Source: an uncultured Lysobacteraceae bacterium (GTDB taxonomy: Bacteria; Pseudomonadota; Gammaproteobacteria; Xanthomonadales; Xanthomonadaceae). From it: a stretch of DNA of 14,800 nt. Below the pieces are notes generated by a model. The model saw only the letters and a list, made by a program, of their open reading frames with translations. It had not been told where the DNA came from and ran no database searches. Within the stretch, counting starts at the first letter, position 1, and the number at the start of each line of letters is the position of its first letter. Location: positions 1 through 14,800 of the forward strand of contig CALCNV010000066.1 of assembly GCA_937897645.1 (NCBI GenBank), given 5' to 3'. Position numbers and translations under genes: made by a program. Of the stretch, positions 7,030 to 13,390 are shown piece by piece.

Positions 7030-8733
7030 TCAGTACGTCGCCAATGTCACGCGCAACAACTGCGTGGCACTGGAAAAATTGAGGCCGTAGTCGGTCTGGT
7101 CGCCATTCCAGTTGCGCTGGAATTGCCATTCGCCATCCACGTAGCGCCCTTCTTCCACGCGGTCGTAGATCATGTTGCCGACCGCGTCGTTGGCCGGATG
7201 CAGGGTGACGCGCGCGTGCTGGCCGGTGACCAGGAATTCGTCCGGCCCGATCTCGGCGATCAGCGCCGAACCAATCGGCTCGGGATTGCCCGGCGGTTCG
7301 CCCTGGAACCAGAACTGCGGCACGCCGTAAGTAATGGTGGCGTTCCAGCGGTCATTGAGCTTCAGCAGTTGGGTGGGCTGCCCGGGCTCTTCGGCGGTGC
7401 CGTGCAGCTTGCCCAGTGAGGAAGCCTTGGCGAACTCGCGCATGCCCTGGTTCACCAGCGCATAGCCCAGCTTGAACGGGGCGATGGTTTCGGGATTGAC
7501 GTGCTTCGCACCCAACGGATAGTTGGAATACCGCGTGTAATCCATGCCGAACGGCGACCAGCCAATGCCGTCATGGCCGAGCGCGGGGAACAGGTAGCGC
7601 GCGTACTCCGGGCGGTTGCCGGTTTCAGCTACGAACAGGGGATTGTCCGCACGCGCGTAACGATCCAACACCGTGGTGTAGTTGCCGTACTCGGGCATGT
7701 AGATGTCTGGCGCCAGCAGGTCGATGTTCGGCGCAGCCGCCTTGTACACGTCCAGCACGTTGTCGGTAGGACCGCCGCTGGCGTACTGGCCGGGCTGGCC
7801 GGGATTGAACGGACCACGCAAGGCGGCGTTGACGTACATCGGCAGCGGATATTCGGCCTTGCCCGCCGCCGCGACCTGATCGATGAAATGCGCGATATGC
7901 CAGGCGTGGAAGAACTCGTCCGCGTCCTTGCCGAATACTTCTTTCCAGGTACCCGGCGACTTGCCCATCTTCTTCAGCAACGCATCGGGCACCGGGCCAT
8001 CGAAAGCCTGCTGCGCCAGCGGCGAGAAATCACGCACGCTGCCGTAGGTACCCGGCTCGTTCTGCGGCTGCACCATGATCACGGTGCGCTGCGGATCGAC
8101 TTTCTTCAGGTGCCGCATCAACTGTACGAACGCCTTCTTGTCGGCTTCCAGCGTGGCCGGCGCATGCGGCGACAGCGAGTTGAGGGTTTTCCCGTCGGCG
8201 GTGATGACGCGCGGGAAGCGTTTGTTGTCGGTCTTGACCCAGTGCGGCGCGTAGTTGGGGCCGTTGTTCTTCCAACTGGCGAACCACAGCGGGACCAGGC
8301 GCACGTCGTTCTCGCGCGCCTGTTCCAGCAAGGTGTCGACGAAGGAGAAATCGAATTCGCCCTCCTTCGGCTCGATCTGCTCCCAGGCAATCGGCACCAT
8401 CACCGTATTCGCGCCCAGCTCCTTGATCGCCGGCCACACGTTCTTGAGCGGCTCGGGATAGTTGCTGGAATTGTTGGACTGCCCGCCCAGGATCAGGAAC
8501 GGTTCGCCATCCACCAGCAAGGCATGCTTGCCGTCCTTGCTCACCAGTTGCGGGATGGGCGCTTCACCTGTCGCAGCGTCTTTGGTCGCCGCAGGCTTGG
8601 CAGGATCGGTCGGAACTTTCACTGCATCCGCCTGCGTTTCTGCAGCGGGCTTGCAGGCGGCCAGCGCCAGGGATAACGCCAGCATTCCAAGCAGGCGGAA
8701 GCTGCGCGTCGTCGATTGCTTGCTCAGGGTCAT
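7030..8733 (-). CDS. GH35 beta-galactosidase lipoprotein
   Basis: A 567-residue GH35 protein predicted to remove beta-1,2-galactose from xyloglucan side chains, exposing xylose for the GH31 enzyme. The signal peptide ends in the lipobox LALAAC (Cys27), followed by an Ala/Pro/Lys-rich linker to about residue 58, so it is likely tethered away from a membrane. The TIM barrel spans about 62-420 and begins ALLVDGEPFLILGGQ. The predicted acid/base is E226 in MVQPQNEPGTYG and the nucleophile E370 in LFVAETGN. The 144-residue spacing equals that between the two catalytic glutamates I recall for Cellvibrio Bgl35A. The C-terminal 140 residues look like the beta-rich DUF5597 module. NEPG in place of the common NEYG marks the divergent branch. 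GAGGAA lies 8 nt before the ATG, and the gene starts 15 nt after the esterase stop. Confidence 0.9.
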   Translation of the reverse strand: MTLSKQSTTRSFRLLGMLALSLALAACKPAAETQADAVKVPTDPAKPAATKDAATGEAPIPQLVSKDGKHALLVDGEPFLILGGQSNNSSNYPEPLKNVWPAIKELGANTVMVPIAWEQIEPKEGEFDFSFVDTLLEQARENDVRLVPLWFASWKNNGPNYAPHWVKTDNKRFPRVITADGKTLNSLSPHAPATLEADKKAFVQLMRHLKKVDPQRTVIMVQPQNEPGTYGSVRDFSPLAQQAFDGPVPDALLKKMGKSPGTWKEVFGKDADEFFHAWHIAHFIDQVAAAGKAEYPLPMYVNAALRGPFNPGQPGQYASGGPTDNVLDVYKAAAPNIDLLAPDIYMPEYGNYTTVLDRYARADNPLFVAETGNRPEYARYLFPALGHDGIGWSPFGMDYTRYSNYPLGAKHVNPETIAPFKLGYALVNQGMREFAKASSLGKLHGTAEEPGQPTQLLKLNDRWNATITYGVPQFWFQGEPPGNPEPIGSALIAEIGPDEFLVTGQHARVTLHPANDAVGNMIYDRVEEGRYVDGEWQFQRNWNGDQTDYGLNFSSATQLLRVTLATY

Positions 8734-8748
8734 GCTTCTGTTTCCTCG

Positions 8749-10677
8749 TTACCAGGTGTCGCTGCGGAAGGGCGAAGCAGGCAGTTTTTCGCGATTGACC
8801 AGGTTGGCGTTTTCCGGATTGTCACGCCAGGCGTAGCGCACCGCGACCGGCAGCGGCACGGCATCGCTTTGCAGCACAACCTTGTCGCCGCTGATCGTCG
8901 CTGTAGCCGGGTGGAATACACGATCATCACCCGCCAACTGGAAACCCTGCACGGCATCACCGCCACCACGCACGGCCAAAGCACTGCCCTCCAGATCGAA
9001 TTCCAGAAGCCCCATGCCATGCTCGAAATGCGCCTTCTTGAAGACCGGGCCGCTGTAGACCAGCGATTCGCCATACGCCACATGGCGGGCGCCCAGCGCA
9101 AGTCGATGTCCGACGGTCTGCTTGTCGGTGGGGTGGATGTCGCCCGGGTCGCCGACGTCAATGATCACCGCCTGCGCGGTAGCCGGCAGCGACAACGCGG
9201 CCGATTGCGACTCACGCAGCATGGCCCAAGGACTTCCGCTCGCGGTGTCGCCACCGGAGTTGAAGTTCGCCAGTTGCACCCACAGGAACGGCAGCCGTGG
9301 TTGTTCCCAATCCGTGCGCCAGTCCTTGATCATCGAAGCGAACTGGTCGCGATAGCGATACGCGGTGCCCTCGCCCGCGTTGCTTTCCCCCTGGTACCAG
9401 ATCACGCCACGCAGGGGGTACGGCTGCAGGGGATGCATCATTGCATTGTGCAGCAACGTCGGGACCTGGTTCTTGTCATCCACCAGCGCCACCGATGCCT
9501 GCGCGGGACGGAATTTCCACCCTCCGTCGAACGCGCGCTTCGCGCCACCTCGAGGCTGCACGAATACTTCGGCGGCATCACCGTGGATGCCACCGCCGCC
9601 ACCGAAATCGGAGACGTGCACCGCGACGTGGTTGACGCCAGCATGCAATGCCTGCGGTGGCACCGCATACGCACGCGCCAGGTTGTACTGCATGCGCGTC
9701 TCGCCGACCTGATGGCCGTTGACCCAGGTCACGTCGGAATCATCGATGCGGCCAACCCCCACGGTCACGCCAGCCGCCGCTTCAGCGGCACTGAGGGTGA
9801 AGCTGGCGCGGTACCACGCCTCGCCATCCATGCCGTTGTAGCCGCCGGTTTCCCACAGTCCCGGCACCGGGATGCTGTCCCAATCGCGGTCGTCGAAGTC
9901 CGCTTCCTGCCAACGCGCCGTATCCACCGCAGGCTGCGGCCAGCGCGCCAGGCGTGCGCGCGTGCTTGCAAGCGCCAACTCGTCTTTGCGCTGCATCTCG
10001 CTTCCCTGCCGGGAGAGCGCCTGCGCATCCAGCCCCAGGCTGCTGGCATCCATCCACGCCTCGATGCTGCTGCCGCCCCAGGTGCTGTCGATGATGCCGA
10101 TGGGCACCCCGGTCGCGGCGCGGAGTTCGCGTGCAAACGCATAGGCCACAGCCGAAAACTTGGCCACGGTCTGCGGCGACGCTGACAACCACTCACCGCC
10201 CACCACGTCCTGCCCGGGCTCGGCGGACCATGACTTCGGAATCTTGAAATGGCGGATCTGCGCATCGCCCGCGGACGCAATCACCTCATCGGCGCCGCCG
10301 GCCTGTGCCACCGGCCACTCCATGTTCGACTGGCCGGAGGCCAACCACACGTCACCCACCAGCACGTCCCGCAGCACGCGGGTGGCTTCACCGGAGCGGA
10401 CGCTCAACTGGTAAGGCCCGCCCGCGCCGTGCGCAGGCAATGTCGCCGACCAGCGGCCGTCATCGCCGGCGACGACATCGACGGCGTTGCCGTTGAAATC
10501 GACATGCACCCGCGCGCCGGCGTCGGCACTTCCCCATATCCGCATGGGCTGGTCGCGCTGCATTACCGCGCCGTCTGAAAACACGCGCGGCAACGTGACG
10601 TGCGCAGTGGCGACACCCGGCAACGCAAGTATTACCAGCGCGACGAGGCATGCGATGCGACGAAGATACGTGTTCAC
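8749..10677 (-). CDS. CE20-type acetyl-xyloglucan esterase (SGNH family)
   Basis: A 642-residue secreted SGNH hydrolase of the type automatically annotated as sialate O-acetylesterase. The signal peptide ends around VATA-HV near residue 25. Block I is WLASGQSNMEW with nucleophile S117, block II is TWGGSSIEAW (about 199-208), block III is IWYQGESNAG (about 426-435), and the Asp/His block is GDPGDIHPTDKQ (D513, H515). A jelly-roll beta-sandwich is inserted at about 255-380, with the WQEADFDDRDWDSI motif typical of the galactose-binding-like fold of beta-galactosidases. Family CE20 was founded on such an enzyme from the Xanthomonas xyloglucan locus, which removes acetyl groups from xyloglucan. 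The start is GTG, sharing GTGA with the GH74 stop (4-nt overlap), which implies coupled translation. In this neighbourhood plant-polymer deacetylation is far more likely than sialic acid chemistry. Confidence 0.88.
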   Translation of the reverse strand: MNTYLRRIACLVALVILALPGVATAHVTLPRVFSDGAVMQRDQPMRIWGSADAGARVHVDFNGNAVDVVAGDDGRWSATLPAHGAGGPYQLSVRSGEATRVLRDVLVGDVWLASGQSNMEWPVAQAGGADEVIASAGDAQIRHFKIPKSWSAEPGQDVVGGEWLSASPQTVAKFSAVAYAFARELRAATGVPIGIIDSTWGGSSIEAWMDASSLGLDAQALSRQGSEMQRKDELALASTRARLARWPQPAVDTARWQEADFDDRDWDSIPVPGLWETGGYNGMDGEAWYRASFTLSAAEAAAGVTVGVGRIDDSDVTWVNGHQVGETRMQYNLARAYAVPPQALHAGVNHVAVHVSDFGGGGGIHGDAAEVFVQPRGGAKRAFDGGWKFRPAQASVALVDDKNQVPTLLHNAMMHPLQPYPLRGVIWYQGESNAGEGTAYRYRDQFASMIKDWRTDWEQPRLPFLWVQLANFNSGGDTASGSPWAMLRESQSAALSLPATAQAVIIDVGDPGDIHPTDKQTVGHRLALGARHVAYGESLVYSGPVFKKAHFEHGMGLLEFDLEGSALAVRGGGDAVQGFQLAGDDRVFHPATATISGDKVVLQSDAVPLPVAVRYAWRDNPENANLVNREKLPASPFRSDTW

Positions 10678-12923
10678 TTGGGATCACCATAGAGGATGCC
10701 GCGCCCTTGCGTGGCGAAATACACGCGACCGTACAGGCGCGGATCGCCAGTCACATGTGAAAACTTGCCGAAGCGGTGCGCGTCATCGTCGATGCGCACC
10801 CAATTGCGGCCTTCGTCATCGGAGCGGAACAGCCCTTCCTTGCCCGAGACCTTGCCGAACACATACAGCGCCGGCACGTCACCACCGTCCTTGGCCATGC
10901 CCAGCCCCATCGACTGCACGCTCTCGACGCCCGGCAACTTCTTCAGTTCGCCTGCCGACCAGCGCAACACGCCGCGCCAGGAAGCAGTGAGGTAGACCAC
11001 GGCCGTACGTTTCGGATCGGGATGGATTTCCGGGCGGAACCAGTCGCCAAACTCGCCCACGCTGGCGCGGACCTCGCTGAACTCCACCCCGCCATTGCCG
11101 CTGACGTAGAGTTTGCCGGTGATGCCGTCGTATCCGTAATAGATGCCTTCGTCCACGCGATCGGCTTCGATCACCGCGCTGTCGGGCAGGCCCTTGACCT
11201 TCTGCCAGCGCTTGCCGAAATCGGGCGTGATCCACGGGCCGGATTTCCACGGCGTCCAGATCACGCGCTTGCCGTCGGCTGCGATGGTGATGTGGCCACC
11301 GCCGTCGCCCTGCGGTGGTTCATTGGCGAAAGACGCCCAGCTTTTGCCGCCGTCCAGCGAATAGGCGGCACGCACTTCGTTATTCCTGCGATCACGCACG
11401 GTGCCGGTACGCACCATGATGGCTGGCGCCTTGCCGGCATAGGCGATGCTTTCGCTGTTGGTCAGGCGCGGGCCCGCGAATTGAAGTGCGGGTGTACGCA
11501 AATCGTCATGCCGGAATCCGTCGATGTCGCCCAGCGCACTGAGCAGGTGCGCGCCTTCGGGCGGACTGATGAGGTCCAGCGGCACGGTTTCTTCCAGGTT
11601 GGTGTTCTTGAACCACCACTGCACCTTGGACACGCCATCGTCGAACGCACGCATGTTGCGCGAGGCCCAGATGCCATAGCCGGTGACGAACAGCACTTCA
11701 TCGGCATCGAAGGGATTGATTTCGATATCGGCCATCCAGTGCGGGCCGTTGTGTGCGGTCCACGGAGACGTCTTGTGTTCGAACTCGGAACGCGGGAACA
11801 CCGGCTTCCACGTCGCCCCGCCATCGATGCTGCGGAACACGTCGTCATTCGGGCCGTAGCGGTTGAAGGTGGTCGCCACCAGCACCTGCGGGTTGCGTGC
11901 GTCCACCGCTACCGCGCCCCAGCCGAAGCCATCGCGCTCGGTGTCAGTGGATTGCGCTGCAGGCGTGATGTCAGTCCATTTCCCACTGGCCGGCGCGTAT
12001 TTCCACACCGCGCCGTTGTTCATCGTGTTGGGGCCGGGCTCATCGCCATAGCTCAGGAAGAAATCACCGTTGCCCGCGCGCACCATGTGGTTGGGGCGCA
12101 GGCCGGTTGGCTGCCCTGCGACCGCCTGCCAGGTAGCGCCGCCGTCCGCGGATTCAAACACGCTGGCCTCGCGCGTGGAGACGCCTGCGTACAGTTTCGG
12201 CGTGGGCGCGCCCGGTTGGCCGCTGTCCGGGTCGAACGCAACGAAAACCACGCCGACCGGCTGCAGGCCTGCCCATGACGTGTCAACGCCCGCCGAGGCG
12301 GACGTAGCCACCGCGGGAAACGACTTCACTTGCGACCAGGCAGCGCCGCCATCGTGGCTGCGCCACAAACCTTTCGCGCGCGAACCGAAATACAGCACGC
12401 GCCCGTCATTGGGATCGACGGCGAGCCGCTCGCCATTGCCGCGGCCCATTTCATTGCCACCGAGCTTGAACGGCAGATCGGCACGCTGGAAACTGCGACC
12501 ACGGTCGCTGGAGCGCAGGATCGCGCCATTGCCTGCGCGCTCGTTCAAGTACGTGCCTGCGGCAAGGTAGACCCGCTGCGGATCCGATGGATCCACGGCG
12601 ATGCTTTCAATGCCCAGCAGGTTGGAATCGTCTGCACCGAGCCAATCGGTCAGCGGTTCCCAGCGATTGGCACCCGCATCCCAGCGGTAGGCACCGCCTA
12701 CGTCGGTACGCGCGTACGCCAGTCCCTTTTCTTGCGGATGGAACACCAGCCCGGTGACGAAACCGCCGCCGCCGATGGCGACGTTGTTCCATGCATACGG
12801 GATGTCCGCGGCCTTTGCCGCGGGCAACAGCGACAGCAGCACCGCGGCCAGGATGCAGGCCTGGAGCACGCGAAGCCCGGACCTGATCAATCCGCCTGGC
12901 AATGAACGGCAGGCCATCATCAT
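10674..12923 (-). CDS. GH74 endo-xyloglucanase, secreted
   Basis: A 749-residue GH74 enzyme that cleaves the beta-1,4-glucan backbone of xyloglucan with inversion. A hydrophobic signal peptide ends at LLPAAKA-AD. The mature part is the tandem seven-bladed propeller, with seven Asp-boxes (S-x-D-x-G-x-x-W/F) near 138, 189, 258, 365, 522, 566 and 701. The predicted catalytic base is D74 in YARTDVGGAYRW and the acid D466 in SALGDIDGF, with spacing in the family range. Four ATGs lie close together at 12929, 12923, 12920 and 12917. AAGGGG is 1 nt from the first and 7 nt from the second, so 12923 is used. The frame stays open to 13268, but that extension is arginine-rich, lacks a signal, and would bury the real one. 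There is no carbohydrate-binding module. It heads the five-gene run and overlaps the esterase by 4 nt. Confidence 0.93.
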   Translation of the reverse strand: MMMACRSLPGGLIRSGLRVLQACILAAVLLSLLPAAKAADIPYAWNNVAIGGGGFVTGLVFHPQEKGLAYARTDVGGAYRWDAGANRWEPLTDWLGADDSNLLGIESIAVDPSDPQRVYLAAGTYLNERAGNGAILRSSDRGRSFQRADLPFKLGGNEMGRGNGERLAVDPNDGRVLYFGSRAKGLWRSHDGGAAWSQVKSFPAVATSASAGVDTSWAGLQPVGVVFVAFDPDSGQPGAPTPKLYAGVSTREASVFESADGGATWQAVAGQPTGLRPNHMVRAGNGDFFLSYGDEPGPNTMNNGAVWKYAPASGKWTDITPAAQSTDTERDGFGWGAVAVDARNPQVLVATTFNRYGPNDDVFRSIDGGATWKPVFPRSEFEHKTSPWTAHNGPHWMADIEINPFDADEVLFVTGYGIWASRNMRAFDDGVSKVQWWFKNTNLEETVPLDLISPPEGAHLLSALGDIDGFRHDDLRTPALQFAGPRLTNSESIAYAGKAPAIMVRTGTVRDRRNNEVRAAYSLDGGKSWASFANEPPQGDGGGHITIAADGKRVIWTPWKSGPWITPDFGKRWQKVKGLPDSAVIEADRVDEGIYYGYDGITGKLYVSGNGGVEFSEVRASVGEFGDWFRPEIHPDPKRTAVVYLTASWRGVLRWSAGELKKLPGVESVQSMGLGMAKDGGDVPALYVFGKVSGKEGLFRSDDEGRNWVRIDDDAHRFGKFSHVTGDPRLYGRVYFATQGRGILYGDPK

Positions 12924-12955
12924 GCGCATACCCCTTGATGCTGCCATCCCATGGG

Positions 12956-13057
12956 TCAGCGGCTGCCCATCGACACGACGGCGGAATCCGCGGCGCGCCT
13001 TGCACGCGTGCGCGCCAGCCGTCGGCTTACCGGACACCGGTAATGATGCGTTGACAT
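12956..13057 (-). CDS. 33-codon leader ORF upstream of GH74, function unknown
   Basis: The ORF starts at the ATG at 13057-13055 and ends at TGA 12958-12956, about 32 nt before the GH74 start. It has the strongest ribosome-binding site in the window: GGGAGG, with the final G of GGAGG 8 nt before the ATG. The peptide is short and basic, beginning MSTHHYRCPVSRRLARTR, with eight arginines, one cysteine and no hydrophobic segment. It resembles no family I know. Possibilities are a regulatory leader peptide whose translation opens or couples the weak GH74 initiation site, or the surviving 5' end of a deleted larger gene such as a TonB-dependent receptor, which usually precedes xyloglucanase in related loci. 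The ORF and its ribosome-binding site are seen directly; both roles are inference, and chance occurrence remains possible. Confidence 0.4.
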   Translation of the reverse strand: MSTHHYRCPVSRRLARTRARRAADSAVVSMGSR

Positions 13058-13138
13058 GATGTTTCCCTCCCAGGAGACACGGGTCTTTATGGCTACGCGG
13101 CACGCCAAGGGCGCGCTTGCGTCTGGTCTTCAAAGGCC

Positions 13139-13157
13139 GGTTCCTTCGATTGGAACC
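13139..13157. other. Leader hairpin GGTTCC-N7-GGAACC
   Basis: A perfect 6-bp inverted repeat with a 7-nt loop (ttcgatt on the plus strand). It lies between the candidate promoter and the strong ribosome-binding site of the 33-codon ORF, so it would fold in the GH74 leader RNA. No U-tract follows, so it is not a classical terminator. Confidence 0.4.
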
Positions 13158-13175
13158 CGCCCGGTGTTGCGGACT

Positions 13176-13207
13176 CCCTGCATGCGGCGTGGTCACCGGA
13201 TGCAGGG
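13176..13207. other. Leader hairpin CCCTGCAT-N16-ATGCAGGG
   Basis: A perfect 8-bp inverted repeat (13176-13183 and 13200-13207) around a 16-nt loop that contains a further ggtcacc element. It is the strongest fold I can see in the putative GH74 leader, 33 nt or more downstream of the proposed -10. It could be an RNA stem-loop or a DNA-binding palindrome; the sequence does not decide between them. Confidence 0.45.
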
Positions 13208-13239
13208 CGTCGAGGCCCGTCACCTGTAACCCCAACTTC

Positions 13240-13268
13240 AGGATAGGCGGCACTGACATGCCATACAA
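13240..13268 (-). promoter_or_regulatory. Candidate sigma-70-type promoter for the GH74 run
   Basis: On the minus strand TTGTAT (13268-13263) is followed by a 17-nt spacer and TATCCT (13245-13240). The spacing is ideal but the hexamers are weak (3/6 and 4/6 to consensus), as expected for an activated promoter in a GC-rich genome. It sits at the edge of the only AT-rich patch in the GH27-GH74 gap. The -35 overlaps one arm of an inverted repeat, so a regulator bound there would touch polymerase. The start site is inferred, not shown. Confidence 0.3.
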
Positions 13269-13292
13269 ATGAAATATTCAGTCGCTTGTATG
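13262..13292. promoter_or_regulatory. Operator-like inverted repeat CATACAA-N17-TTGTATG
   Basis: Perfect 7-bp arms (13262-13268 and 13286-13292) are separated by 17 nt, so arm centres are about two helical turns apart, as suits a dimer or tetramer regulator on one face of DNA. It overlaps the candidate -35 upstream of GH74. It does not resemble the XylR box I remember from Xanthomonas. Short arms in an AT-rich patch can arise by chance. Confidence 0.35.
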
Positions 13293-13337
13293 TGATTAAC
13301 GAATAGCTTCCGCGAATAATTCCGGGAGTGCTTGCAA

Positions 13338-13374
13338 GCCCGGTCCAGGAGCAAGCGCCGCCATCCGACCGGGC
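13338..13374 (-). terminator. GC-rich hairpin downstream of GH27
   Basis: Perfect 8-bp arms GCCCGGTC and GACCGGGC (13338-13345 and 13367-13374) surround a 21-nt loop and begin 16 nt after the GH27 stop codon on the minus strand. The position suits transcript ending or 3'-end protection. No U-run follows, so intrinsic termination is uncertain and readthrough into the GH74 run is possible. Confidence 0.35.
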
Positions 13375-13390
13375 AGCCCTTGGCCAAGGA

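Larger units (their letters stand above)
12924..13390. other. 467-nt non-genic stretch between GH27 and GH74
   Basis: There is no recognisable protein here apart from a 33-codon ORF (12956-13057). Reading along the minus strand, it holds in order a GC-rich hairpin just after the GH27 stop, an AT-rich promoter-like zone (about 13240-13320) with an inverted repeat, two leader-RNA hairpins (13176-13207 and 13139-13157), the small ORF, and the GH74 ribosome-binding site. A 12-bp palindrome, ccttggccaagg, at 13378-13389 directly follows the GH27 stop. The length and structure suggest that the GH74 run has its own promoter and a leader of about 300 nt. Confidence 0.6.

Noticed and set aside
8749..10677. 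Sialate O-acetylesterase
   Set aside because: The SGNH motifs fit, but the locus is for xyloglucan, no sialic acid genes are nearby, and the inserted jelly roll matches the CE20 plant-polymer esterase architecture.
12930..13268. In-frame upstream extension of the GH74 gene by 113 codons
   Set aside because: The extension is arginine-rich, has no signal, contains hairpins and a strong internal ribosome-binding site in another frame, and would leave the real signal peptide buried inside the protein.
13291..13306. Clp/CRP-like site (TGTGA half-site) upstream of GH74
   Set aside because: Only one half-site is present; the partner position reads AATAG instead of TCACA.
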